NCBI GenBank assembly: GCA_016202795.1
Contig: JACQNY010000101.1
Location: 1-16,407, forward strand
Source of the DNA: Candidatus Aenigmatarchaeota archaeon
GTDB taxonomy: Archaea > Aenigmatarchaeota > Aenigmatarchaeia > JACPZZ01
Length of the DNA stretch: 16,407 nt
Reading direction: 5' to 3'
Shown here: piece by piece, positions 6,977 through 14,276 of the stretch
Numbering within the stretch: position 1 is the stretch's first letter
How the letters are laid out: every line of letters starts with the position of its first letter
Notes under the pieces: model-generated
What the model was told of the DNA's origin: nothing
What the model saw: only the letters and a program-made list of their open reading frames with translations
Databases searched by the model: none
Made by a program: the position numbers and the translations under genes

Positions 6977-7006
6977 AACATATGCATACTAAATAGCATA
7001 TGTTTC
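6975..7006. terminator. Perfect hairpin between convergent genes, 11-bp stem, 10-nt loop
   Basis: GAAACATATGC (6975-6985), loop ATACTAAATA, GCATATGTTTC (6996-7006). It lies between the stop of the glycosylase gene and the stop of the SIS-like gene, so it could mark 3' ends in both directions. No T-run follows on either strand, so it is not a bacterial-style intrinsic terminator. It may protect or process 3' ends. The hairpin at 12362-12393 has the same geometry. Confidence 0.65.
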
Positions 7007-7015
7007 TAGTTACGA

Positions 7016-7870
7016 TTACCATATCTTGTTGAATTTCCAGCCGAGTTTTTGCGCCGTTGATGTGTAATTTTTCATTATGCTTTCCATATCCGATGCGGTC
7101 TGGTTTTTTCCGATTATGTAATATGCGGACATGATAAGGCCAAGGAAGGAATCTATTTCGAGTTTGTAGGCGTTTTCTGTGCCAGTGTCGCAATTCATGC
7201 AGAAATCAAGGCGGCTGTCATTTTCATGCACCAGCATGCCATGCATGGCTGTCGATATGCCTTCGCCTGCGGAACCTAACCCTGCTAACGACTCGCCAAT
7301 TTTCCTTGAGGCCATTATAGCGGGCAGTTCGTATTTGTCTTCTGCGATGAAAAAAATAAATTTGTATTTTCTGAGATCGGGTGTTTCCATGCTTTTTATG
7401 GTTTCTTTTATATCGCCGACGTTTTCTTTCATTATCGAATATATCATGGACGCGTATGTGCTCACGTTGTATGTTGGCGGTTCGATGAAGGACGGAAAGA
7501 CGAATATATTTTCCTTTGGTAAAAATTCGCCTGCCGGTGGCTGAGGATTGCAGGTTAGAAGATTAAAATTAAACCCGTTTTGTTTCAGGAACGAAGCCAT
7601 GTTGACGCCGTCCTTGCCGCCTGACGCGTTGATGATATTTACCGATGCGAAATCCGAGTCGGACCTAGAGGACAGATATTCCCTGTAATTCGCTACGCTT
7701 ACAGCGTTTCCGCCGAATTTTTTTGCGAATATGCCAGCCACGTTGGAGGCGTTGCCGCTGCCGAGAAAAAGATTTTTATTGTCGTGTATTATTGGAAGAT
7801 CCGGATACTTCCAATTTTCTAGGTTGTCAAGCGTTTTTATTACGTAATAATCTACAGTCTCGGTTTGCAC
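7016..7870 (-). CDS. SIS-domain-like (sugar-phosphate binding) protein
   Basis: The product is 284 residues. LFLGSGNASNVAGIFAKKFG (about 34-53) resembles the phosphate-binding start of a SIS fold. INASGGKDGVNMASFLK with a following LLTCNPQPPAG matches the second SIS loop and strand. Later parts (FPSFIEPPTYNVSTYASM, GSAGEGIS) fit a sugar-phosphate isomerase or amidotransferase-like SIS protein, but I see no residues that settle substrate or reaction. The start is GTG at 7868-7870. A TATA-like box lies about 24 bases upstream. It is the fourth - strand gene after the AMP-salvage genes, 53 bases from AMP phosphorylase, so it may act on a related phosphosugar; that is an inference. Confidence 0.6.
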   Translation of the reverse strand: MQTETVDYYVIKTLDNLENWKYPDLPIIHDNKNLFLGSGNASNVAGIFAKKFGGNAVSVANYREYLSSRSDSDFASVNIINASGGKDGVNMASFLKQNGFNFNLLTCNPQPPAGEFLPKENIFVFPSFIEPPTYNVSTYASMIYSIMKENVGDIKETIKSMETPDLRKYKFIFFIAEDKYELPAIMASRKIGESLAGLGSAGEGISTAMHGMLVHENDSRLDFCMNCDTGTENAYKLEIDSFLGLIMSAYYIIGKNQTASDMESIMKNYTSTAQKLGWKFNKIW

Positions 7871-7893
7871 GGTTGATAATTAGGCACTTTGCG

Positions 7894-7920
7894 CTTAAAT
7901 ATCCTACTTTATCCTACCTT
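7894..7920 (-). promoter_or_regulatory. Promoter of the SIS-like gene with a tandem 10-base repeat
   Basis: On the - strand GATATTTAAG (7894-7903) lies 24-33 bases before GTG 7870, a good archaeal TATA position. Immediately upstream is a tandem near-repeat, AAGGTAGGAT then AAAGTAGGAT (7901-7920), covering the BRE position and just above. It could be a BRE-like or regulator-binding repeat. The gene may therefore be transcribed independently of the AMP phosphorylase gene before it. Confidence 0.45.
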
Positions 7921-7923
7921 TTA

Positions 7924-9474
7924 TTACCTCTCCAGAACAAAAAATTTCTTGTGTTCTTCGCCGTCCGGGAACTTTGCTATAAACATGCGGTCTTGCGGAC
8001 GGGCGTAAACGCCGACAGGGTTTAACGTCTCGACCAGCGCGATCGCGTCGTGCAGTTTTCTGTCGTTTTCAGCATAAACTTCCATGATAACCTGTCCGCC
8101 CTTTACAGCGTCGCCAATTTTTTTCTTTAACAGAATTCCGGAGCCTTTGTCTTCTGGCGTGCCTGCTGCGCGGGCAATTTTCACCACATCGTGGTTTGCA
8201 ATCCACCATATCGTTCCGTTTGTTTTGCTCCTTATTTCCGCTACATGCGAACCTACTGGAATATCACCGGGCTTTATTTTCGGGTCTCCGCCCTGTGCGT
8301 CGATTATCTGGCGTAACTTTCTTTCAGCAGAACCGGATTTCAAAAGTTTGTACGCAAGATCTTTGCCGTTCTTCTCGCCGGCCAGATCCAGCAACGCGCC
8401 TGCGATATTCACAACTTTTTCAACAAGATCCGGCGGCGTAGACATGTTTGATATGGCATAAAGAGCTTCGCGCGCTTCCAGCGCTGGCCCGACAGCATAG
8501 CCTATTGGCTGTTCGCCAAATGTCAGCACGCAATTAACGATAATGTCCATGTTTTTACCGAGCTCGATGAAATCTTTTGCCAAAGCGTGCGCCGCGCCGA
8601 TGGTTTTTAACTTCGAACCGCGTCCTGTTGGCATGTCAATTACAACGTGCGTTGCGCCTACCGCCTTTTTCTTTGACATGACCGATGGCAGCAACAAAGG
8701 ATCGATCGAAAGCGGGTATTCGACTTTTATGAACATGTCATCAGCCGGCGCGAGATCGACGGCGCCGCCCCACGCCAGGCAGCCGTTTGTTTTTTCAACC
8801 GTGTTTAAAATTTCCTTAATGCTCAAATCCACCGGACACAGGCATTCGACGCGGTCTGCTGTTCCGGCCGGGGATGTTATTGCGCGCGAGCTTGTCTTGG
8901 GAATTTTGTAGCCGGCCGCAGCGATGATCGGAACAACGAGCATGGACGTCTTGTCGCCCGGAACGCCGCCAATGTTGTGCTTGTCCAAAATCATTTTTCC
9001 TTTTATTCCCAGGGTTTTTCCGGTTTCCGCCATCGCCGCCGACAATGCGACTGTTTCGTCCATCGACATTCCGTTGAAGTGCAAGGAAGAAACGAACGCG
9101 GTTAATTCTACATCTGAAAGTTTGCGGTCGACGGTATCTTTTACAATAGCGAACATTTCCTGCTTGTTTAGCCGCGCCCCGTTCATTTTTTTTGTTATGA
9201 ATTCCAGCGAGCGCGGAGCGCCTGACGCTGACACGCTAACAGAATCGCCGGCTTTAATCATAAGGCCGCTTTCGACTTCCTTGTAGACTCCTACCTGTCC
9301 CCTATTTACCCAACTTTTTGAAATATCGACAATGCACACAGCTTCACGGCCGTTATTGGAGATTTTCACGCGGTCCGTGGGGTGTATCCCCATTTCCGCG
9401 GCGTCCTGCGAGTTTAACATTACTACAAAGACGCCGCCCGATTCTATCCCAGTAAGTTTAGATTTCAGCTGCAT
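7924..9474 (-). CDS. deoA: AMP phosphorylase
   Basis: A 516-residue protein, close to the ~503 of characterised archaeal AMP phosphorylases. It carries an N-terminal extension of ~85 residues, then the pyrimidine-nucleoside-phosphorylase-type core. DKHNIGGVPGDKTS (164-177) is the family signature, and SSRAITSPAGTADRVE (195-210) is the base/phosphate-binding region. The enzyme converts AMP (also CMP/UMP in characterised homologs) and phosphate to the base plus ribose-1,5-bisphosphate, the first step of the RuBisCO-linked salvage route. ATG 9472-9474 is preceded by AAGGGA six bases upstream. It follows RuBisCO by 38 bases, with a TATA-like palindrome in the gap. Confidence 0.92.
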   Translation of the reverse strand: MQLKSKLTGIESGGVFVVMLNSQDAAEMGIHPTDRVKISNNGREAVCIVDISKSWVNRGQVGVYKEVESGLMIKAGDSVSVSASGAPRSLEFITKKMNGARLNKQEMFAIVKDTVDRKLSDVELTAFVSSLHFNGMSMDETVALSAAMAETGKTLGIKGKMILDKHNIGGVPGDKTSMLVVPIIAAAGYKIPKTSSRAITSPAGTADRVECLCPVDLSIKEILNTVEKTNGCLAWGGAVDLAPADDMFIKVEYPLSIDPLLLPSVMSKKKAVGATHVVIDMPTGRGSKLKTIGAAHALAKDFIELGKNMDIIVNCVLTFGEQPIGYAVGPALEAREALYAISNMSTPPDLVEKVVNIAGALLDLAGEKNGKDLAYKLLKSGSAERKLRQIIDAQGGDPKIKPGDIPVGSHVAEIRSKTNGTIWWIANHDVVKIARAAGTPEDKGSGILLKKKIGDAVKGGQVIMEVYAENDRKLHDAIALVETLNPVGVYARPQDRMFIAKFPDGEEHKKFFVLER

Positions 9475-9503
9475 ACAAAATCCCTTTAGTAAAATAAACC
9501 AGT

Positions 9504-9521
9504 CCGGTATTTTTAAACCGG
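9504..9521 (-). promoter_or_regulatory. Palindromic TATA-like element before AMP phosphorylase
   Basis: On the - strand the sequence is CCGGT, TTAAAAAT, ACCGG: a 5-bp inverted repeat around a TATA-like core, 30-47 bases before ATG 9474. It overlaps the RuBisCO stop codon. It may be an internal promoter with an operator-like symmetry, or a weak hairpin at the RuBisCO 3' end. The sequence does not decide between these. Confidence 0.4.
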
Positions 9522-10784
9522 CTTAAGATGTCCCCAGTGTTCCAACGATTTTCTTAATTCTATGTGACTTTTTGCGTAATCTGCGAGCGAAACTCCCTGC
9601 GTGACCGCGTTTATAGACTGCAACAGCGCGGTTGCGCCGGCTCTCGTTCCGTCGGGATGACCATGAATACCTCCTCCGGCCTGGATTACAATATCCGAAC
9701 CCATTATTCTCATCACGTCCGGGACTAAACCCGGATGCAACCCGCCGGACGATACAGGCAGAACGGGTTTAGTGTTTTCCCAATTCTGGTTAAGGATTTT
9801 TTTTGATTTTTTGCTTACCATTTTATCCTGTATATCAGTCACTTCCTTTTTAGGTGAGACAAGCTTTCCAACCACGGTGCCGATATGAAGCTGGTCGACT
9901 CCGACTAAGCGCGATATAGCTGATAACGTTAACATCGAAACGCCGTGCATCGGGTTGCGATCCATCGCCGCGTGCATTGCGCGGTGCATGTGGATTGCTA
10001 AACCTAAATCTTCGCATTCATCGCGCAACGTCTGCACGGCTGACCAGCCAACGGTTATCGCGTCGACCATTACATACTCGCCGCCGATTTTTTTTACAAG
10101 TCGCGCGCGGCGGAGCATCTCGTTTGTTTCCGCGCTTACATTAACCAGATAAGATTTAACGTCGCCTGTTTGCTTTTCAGCAAGGTTGCGCATCCTGAAA
10201 CTTTTTTCAACCCTGCGGTCGAATTTGTTGAAACTTTGCGAAGAAAGATTTTCGTCGTCTTTTAACAGGTCCAAGCCGCCCATCCAGGCTTCGTAGCCTG
10301 TTTTCGCATGCTCGTCGGATGTCATCCCGACTTTCGGCTTCGGGACGGTTGCTGTTAACGGGCGGTCGTAAACGCGGAATATTTTTCTTATGCCTTTTAT
10401 CCCGAACTGCGGCCCCATAAATGAGCTGATTATTTTTTTGGGCCAGGCTACATCTTCCAACCGCAAACCGCTAACGGCTTTCATTCCGAACACGTTGCCA
10501 GCGAATGAGGATAACAACTGCGCCATGTTTCCAGGTTCGAATAACCCGATTGGATACGCGATTTTTACAAAACTGCCTTTTGTTTCGAACGCCTTCGCGC
10601 CGAGCCTTACGATGCGTTCGTCATGAAGGCTAACATCAGTCCAGGTCCCGTTGCTGCTTTCTGATGCGACGCGGCCCGAGGCCTCGCGCATGGAAATCCC
10701 TTTTGCCGGCGTTATTCGGAACAAGCAAATTAAATCGCTTTTTCCCGGCTTGTAGCCCGGATGAACGAAATCGACATAGCCCAT
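9513..10784 (-). CDS. rbcL: Ribulose-bisphosphate carboxylase large subunit, archaeal form III group
   Basis: A 423-residue protein with every active-site motif in place: ESSNGTW (E42), TVPKPKVGM (K149), GGLDLLKDDEN with carbamylated-Lys equivalent K175 plus D177 and E178, HMHRAMHA (H265/H267), LHIGTVVGKL (H300 and loop-6 K307), SSGGLHPG (S346) and QAGGGIHGHPDGT. It carboxylates ribulose-1,5-bisphosphate to two 3-phosphoglycerates. The QNWENTKPVLPVSSGGLHPG segment suggests the III-b, III-like or II/III subgroups; a tree is needed to choose. No small-subunit gene is present, as expected for form III. GGAG lies 11 bases before ATG 10784. Twenty-one bases separate it from the isomerase gene. Confidence 0.95.
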   Translation of the reverse strand: MGYVDFVHPGYKPGKSDLICLFRITPAKGISMREASGRVASESSNGTWTDVSLHDERIVRLGAKAFETKGSFVKIAYPIGLFEPGNMAQLLSSFAGNVFGMKAVSGLRLEDVAWPKKIISSFMGPQFGIKGIRKIFRVYDRPLTATVPKPKVGMTSDEHAKTGYEAWMGGLDLLKDDENLSSQSFNKFDRRVEKSFRMRNLAEKQTGDVKSYLVNVSAETNEMLRRARLVKKIGGEYVMVDAITVGWSAVQTLRDECEDLGLAIHMHRAMHAAMDRNPMHGVSMLTLSAISRLVGVDQLHIGTVVGKLVSPKKEVTDIQDKMVSKKSKKILNQNWENTKPVLPVSSGGLHPGLVPDVMRIMGSDIVIQAGGGIHGHPDGTRAGATALLQSINAVTQGVSLADYAKSHIELRKSLEHWGHLKPV

Positions 10785-10805
10785 AACATAAACTTCTCCA
10801 CACAG

Positions 10806-11696
10806 TCAGTTAAACTTTCCCGCCAGCTTGTAAACGTTCTGCGGCGGCATGACGCCCGATTCTGTTATTATTCCGGTTATTCTTCTGGCAGCGACAACGT
10901 CGAAGGCGGGGTTCCTTATCTCCACGCCGTTAATCTTTTTTGCGACTTCTTTTTTCGGGCGTTCCTCTATGACCTCTAAAAAACCTTGCGCGGTTGCGGG
11001 ATCGACTTTGTGCGTGCCTGCTGCAACATAAAAAGGTTTTTTCAAGTCCTCGGCTATCAGCGCCATTGTGGAGGAGCCTATTTTGTTCACCACATCGCCT
11101 GTTGAAGTTATCGCGTCCGCGCCTATGATTACCATGTCACATTTTTTCATAAACGTGCGCGCGGCAGAATCTACGATCAAGGTGACGGGAATACGCATTT
11201 TCGCGAGTTCTTTCGCGGTTATTAATCCTTGATTCATAGGGCGCGTTTCCGTGCACACGACAGAAAATTTCTTGCCTTCTAATTTCGCACGGCGGAATAT
11301 CCCGATTACAGTGTTTGAGTGGCAGTGCGTGAATACGACATCACCATTCGATATCCTGCGAGCGCCTATTTCGCCGATTTTTTTTATCGTGGACTCTATG
11401 TTTTCCGAGAACTCCGCAATTTCCGCTGATAAAGTTTTTCTTATTTCCGTCACATCACGACAGCGATACAAACGACGCATGATGAAGCTTATAGAATTTC
11501 TTAGAGCTGGTTCTGTCGGGCGCGACGACGCTACAACGCCGGCTTTTGACCCAAGTTCCTTCAGGAATTTTTCCTTGTTTCCGGATTTTATTTCAGATGC
11601 GTATATGTTAAGCGCCTCCAACCCGGCAAGCGCGACGTTTTTCGCACCCTGGATCTTAAGGGCTTTTATTTTTTTTATCAAAACGTCCGCGTTCAT
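10806..11696 (-). CDS. Ribose-1,5-bisphosphate isomerase (eIF2B-like family)
   Basis: A 296-residue member of the eIF2B alpha/MTNA superfamily. THCHSN with C125 and IGADAI with D194 match the catalytic Cys133 and Asp202 of the Thermococcus enzyme, with the same offset of 8 at both positions. CTETRPMNQG (148-157) and NKIGSS are also typical. It converts ribose-1,5-bisphosphate to ribulose-1,5-bisphosphate, linking AMP phosphorylase to RuBisCO. The genomic setting, immediately ahead of both partner genes on the same strand, argues against a translation-factor or methylthioribose-1-phosphate isomerase role. It diverges from the methyltransferase gene with 35 bases between starts. Confidence 0.93.
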   Translation of the reverse strand: MNADVLIKKIKALKIQGAKNVALAGLEALNIYASEIKSGNKEKFLKELGSKAGVVASSRPTEPALRNSISFIMRRLYRCRDVTEIRKTLSAEIAEFSENIESTIKKIGEIGARRISNGDVVFTHCHSNTVIGIFRRAKLEGKKFSVVCTETRPMNQGLITAKELAKMRIPVTLIVDSAARTFMKKCDMVIIGADAITSTGDVVNKIGSSTMALIAEDLKKPFYVAAGTHKVDPATAQGFLEVIEERPKKEVAKKINGVEIRNPAFDVVAARRITGIITESGVMPPQNVYKLAGKFN

Positions 11697-11731
11697 AGTT
11701 ATTAATTGTCAAACTTCAGATAAAGCTATTT
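11697..11731. promoter_or_regulatory. Divergent promoter gap, isomerase / methyltransferase
   Basis: Thirty-five AT-rich bases between two divergent starts. AGTTATTAATTG (11699-11710) is 22-33 bases before ATG 11732. On the other strand CTTTATCTG is about 20-28 bases before ATG 11696. Neither gene has a clear Shine-Dalgarno, so leaderless transcripts are likely. Box assignments are tentative. Confidence 0.3.
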
Positions 11732-12358
11732 ATGGGCGCGGAAAAAGAGGCCAGGGAAAAACTGGTCAGGGAGTTGAAATCGGAAGGCTACCTGAAAACC
11801 GAAAATGTTATCAGAGCCTTCGGGAAGGTTAACAGGAAAAATTTTGTGCTTAAAGAGCACGAACAAATTGCTTATGCGGATTATCCGCTGCCAATACCAG
11901 GCAATGTCACAATATCGGCGCCGCACATGCATGCGATTGTTCTGGAGCTGCTTGATCTTAGTAATGATGACGACGTGCTTGAAGTCGGGTTCGGGTCCGG
12001 CATATTGCTGGCTTACATAGCCGAGATAGTAAAGAGCGGGAAAATAACAGGGACGGAGATAAAGAAAGAAACCTACGAATTTGGAAAAAAGAATCTGGGA
12101 CGGTGTTGCAGAGGCATAGTTATAACCAATGAAGACATAACAAGGGAATCGCCGGGCAAAAAACAAAAGTTCGATAAAATAGTCGTGAGCGCCGCGGCAA
12201 AGACAATACCCGAGGAATTGGTTAAACTTCTTAAGAACAACGGCAGAATGATCATACCCGTGGGAGATTATTTCCAAAACCTTGTAGTTATAGAAAAGAA
12301 AGGCAAAAAAATTACAAAAAAGAACATGGGCGGCGTAGCGTTCGTTCCGTTGGAGTAG
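11732..12358 (+). CDS. pcm: Protein-L-isoaspartate O-methyltransferase
   Basis: A 208-residue class I SAM-dependent methyltransferase of the PCMT family. ISAPHMHAIVLELL (61-74) is the family's substrate-side signature. VLEVGFGSGILLAYIA (82-97) is SAM motif I, with GFGSGI where most members have GTGSGY. Further matches are DKIVVSAAAKTIPEELV and the C-terminal GGVAFVPL. It repairs isoaspartyl residues formed from damaged Asp and Asn by carboxyl methylation. The length is normal. It is convergent with FEN1, with a perfect hairpin between the two stops. Confidence 0.9.
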   Translation: MGAEKEAREKLVRELKSEGYLKTENVIRAFGKVNRKNFVLKEHEQIAYADYPLPIPGNVTISAPHMHAIVLELLDLSNDDDVLEVGFGSGILLAYIAEIVKSGKITGTEIKKETYEFGKKNLGRCCRGIVITNEDITRESPGKKQKFDKIVVSAAAKTIPEELVKLLKNNGRMIIPVGDYFQNLVVIEKKGKKITKKNMGGVAFVPLE

Positions 12359-12361
12359 CCA

Positions 12362-12393
12362 GAAGCATACCGTATGCTGTATCGGTATGCTTC
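12362..12393. terminator. Perfect hairpin between convergent genes, 11-bp stem, 10-nt loop
   Basis: GAAGCATACCG (12362-12372), loop TATGCTGTAT, CGGTATGCTTC (12383-12393). The element sits three bases after the pcm stop and just before the FEN1 stop. An alternative smaller palindrome, GCATACCGTATGC (12365-12377), overlaps the left arm. No T-run follows on either strand. Stem length, loop length and the GAA...TTC ends match the hairpin at 6975-7006. Confidence 0.65.
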
Positions 12394-12396
12394 AGA

Positions 12397-13416
12397 TTAC
12401 TTCAGCCACGACCCGAGCCTTTTTTGGCCGCTCGGCGACTTTTTGGTTATTGCGCCAATCACTCTGGCGACACGCTCTTCGGAAAACGAATGTTCGTCTA
12501 TCATCATTCTTTTTATACCCTCTTCGTCGGGTTTTTTCCATCTTATTTCATAGTCGTCGTTGACAGGCGGGTTCAGGAAAAAATCCAGAATCATCTGCGG
12601 GTCGTAGGGGCTAAAATCTATTTCAGTTAGGATTGCGTCAACACTTTTTGCCTGCAAAAGCTGCAAGGCTTTTTTTGGGCCGATCCCTTTAACGCCGCCG
12701 TTGTTAAAGTCGGTTCCGATTAAAATCCCGAGCATTATTAATTTTTCCTGTGGCAATCCGAGGCTTTCAAGAGTTTTTTTTAGGTCTATTAATTCCGGCT
12801 TTACTTCGGTGTAAGTTTCCTTATTGGGAAGCTTTTTCCTGCCGGTTATTGTTAAATTTCTTATTAGCTTGGGCGAGCCGAACAGGAGGGAGTCGTAGTC
12901 CTGCGAGGCGGTTGCGAAAGCGTCGCCCCGTTTTGTCATGTGCGCTGCCTGCGCTTCGGCTTCGCTGGGCGCCTGCACAACAGGAATGCCCATCAAGTCG
13001 AGCAAATTTTTCGCTTCGACGACCATTTCTTTTGTCAATCGTGATGTCGCTTGGGCGGCTTTGCGGGCTTGTTCCACATCACCTTTTGTCAACGCCTCTT
13101 CCAGCTTTTTTTCAGCCTCGGACTTTATCTGTTCGCGTTTTTCAAGTGTTACATTCTTGAATGCCGGCGGTTTGCCGTCGAAAACAAAAACCGGCATGAT
13201 ACCAACTTCGATGAATTTGGATGTCCGGTAGAAAAGGCCGGAAAGGTGCGATGTGACACGGCCGGCAACGTCCATCAAAGGCGTTCCGTCGGGCTGGCGT
13301 ATGCTGGATAAAAACTGGTAAAGAGTGTTGTAAGCGTCGATAGCGGTTGTTTTACCTGCCAAACTCTCTATTTCCAACGGCGTCCTTTCTACTATGCCAG
13401 ATATCTGCACGCCCAT
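12397..13416 (-). CDS. fen: Flap endonuclease 1 (FEN1/XPG family)
   Basis: A 339-residue protein, the usual archaeal FEN1 length. The metal-binding acidic residues fall at the standard archaeal positions: D27 (AIDAYN), D80 (VFDGKPP), E152 and E154 (PSEAEAQA), D173 and D175 (SQDYDSLLFG) and D236 (GTDFN). GVKGIGPKKA is the helix-hairpin-helix-type DNA-binding loop. The C-terminus, GQKRLGSWLK, is a PIP-box-like tail for PCNA binding, with Leu at the last aromatic place. It removes 5' flaps during Okazaki fragment maturation and repair. It is divergent from the channel-like gene and convergent with pcm. Confidence 0.95.
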   Translation of the reverse strand: MGVQISGIVERTPLEIESLAGKTTAIDAYNTLYQFLSSIRQPDGTPLMDVAGRVTSHLSGLFYRTSKFIEVGIMPVFVFDGKPPAFKNVTLEKREQIKSEAEKKLEEALTKGDVEQARKAAQATSRLTKEMVVEAKNLLDLMGIPVVQAPSEAEAQAAHMTKRGDAFATASQDYDSLLFGSPKLIRNLTITGRKKLPNKETYTEVKPELIDLKKTLESLGLPQEKLIMLGILIGTDFNNGGVKGIGPKKALQLLQAKSVDAILTEIDFSPYDPQMILDFFLNPPVNDDYEIRWKKPDEEGIKRMMIDEHSFSEERVARVIGAITKKSPSGQKRLGSWLK

Positions 13417-13464
13417 TAAATCATCCTGAAGAACAGATATTAAAAAGCCGGGACAAGTTATATT
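13417..13464. promoter_or_regulatory. Divergent promoter region, FEN1 / channel-like gene
   Basis: Forty-eight bases between starts. A single AT element, GATATTAAAAAG at 13436-13447, lies 20-31 bases before ATG 13416 on the - strand and 18-29 bases before ATG 13465 on the + strand. One TATA region could therefore serve both genes. GGATGA on the - strand (13421-13426) lies four bases before the FEN1 start and may act as a weak ribosome-binding site. Confidence 0.4.
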
Positions 13465-14271
13465 ATGGCCTTGCCAACGAGCAAAAAAAAATTCGACGAC
13501 AAAATACGGGTGCCGTCACTGAACACGCTGCTTCTGTTAAGCGTTCTGGCAATAACGGTTCTTTCCACATTTCTTGTTTCAACCCTGGACAAAACAAGTG
13601 TTTACGACGCATTATACTGGACGCTGTGCTCGATAACCAGCGCAAATTGTTTTGTGAACGAGGCATTTTATCTATTGCCGACAGTCAGATTATTTTCAGT
13701 TATAAATGGGATTGCGTTTATAATTATTATATCGTTTTTGTCAGCCAATATCGTGGACAGGCTGAGCAGGGTGGATTTGAGGGGAAATACATTGAAAAAG
13801 AAACTTGAAGACCTTAAGGACCATTTTATCATATGCGGCTACGGGCGGGTGGGCGAGAAAATATCAAGCGTCATGCGTTCGAACGGGGTTCCGTTTGTCG
13901 TTGTGGACAAGGATCCGGATACTGTGAAAGAACTGAATGAATTGGGCGGACTGACGGTTGAAGGAAACGCGCTTGACCCGAGGGTTCTGGAAAAGGCCGG
14001 CATAAAACGTGCGCGCGGACTGATAGCGGTTTTAAACACAGACTCGGACAACACATCGTTGGTGTTAACGGCCAATGACACAAACCCGGACATACTTATC
14101 GGAGCGCGCGCGGACTCAGAGGCTGCTATAAGACGGTTGCACCGCGCCGGGGCAGAGATTGTTGTATTGCCGGAAATTGTGGGCGGTCTGCAGCTGGCAA
14201 AGGAGATTTTGGACCTGGAGGAAGTCGAGTCGCACGATCTTGTGAGCAGAAGCACGCGCAAGATGAAATGA
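13465..14271 (+). CDS. Two-helix channel-like membrane protein with RCK (TrkA-N) domain, no canonical K+ filter
   Basis: A 268-residue protein. Membrane segments lie at about residues 19-40 and 72-97, with a pore-helix-like stretch YDALYWTLCSITSAN between them. This is the 2TM plan of RCK-gated potassium channels. At the filter position, where channels have TVGYGD or a close variant, this protein reads SITSANCFVNEAF. Residues ~118-250 form an RCK/TrkA-N Rossmann domain: FIICGYGRVGEKI (GxGxxG at 125-130), an acidic end of beta-2 (VVVDKD), VEGNALDP and GLIAVLNTDSDN. No separate TrkA-C domain follows. Filter loss suggests a non-K+ channel, a regulatory subunit or an NAD(H) sensor; function uncertain. 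Confidence 0.75.
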   Translation: MALPTSKKKFDDKIRVPSLNTLLLLSVLAITVLSTFLVSTLDKTSVYDALYWTLCSITSANCFVNEAFYLLPTVRLFSVINGIAFIIIISFLSANIVDRLSRVDLRGNTLKKKLEDLKDHFIICGYGRVGEKISSVMRSNGVPFVVVDKDPDTVKELNELGGLTVEGNALDPRVLEKAGIKRARGLIAVLNTDSDNTSLVLTANDTNPDILIGARADSEAAIRRLHRAGAEIVVLPEIVGGLQLAKEILDLEEVESHDLVSRSTRKMK

Positions 14272-14276
14272 AATTA

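Noticed and set aside
10725..10789. Tiny out-of-frame ORF at ATG 10789 just before the RuBisCO start
   Set aside because: It is about 19 codons and overlaps RuBisCO in another frame. Nothing suggests a leader peptide, and the GGAG also serves ATG 10784 acceptably.
10806..11696. Alternative call as translation factor eIF2B or methylthioribose-1-phosphate isomerase
   Set aside because: Cys and Asp fall at the positions expected for ribose-1,5-bisphosphate isomerase with a constant offset, and the gene sits directly before RuBisCO and AMP phosphorylase.
13347..13808. Second + strand frame overlapping the start of the channel-like gene
   Set aside because: It crosses the FEN1 start and the real channel-like gene in another frame and has no recognisable domain or ribosome-binding site.
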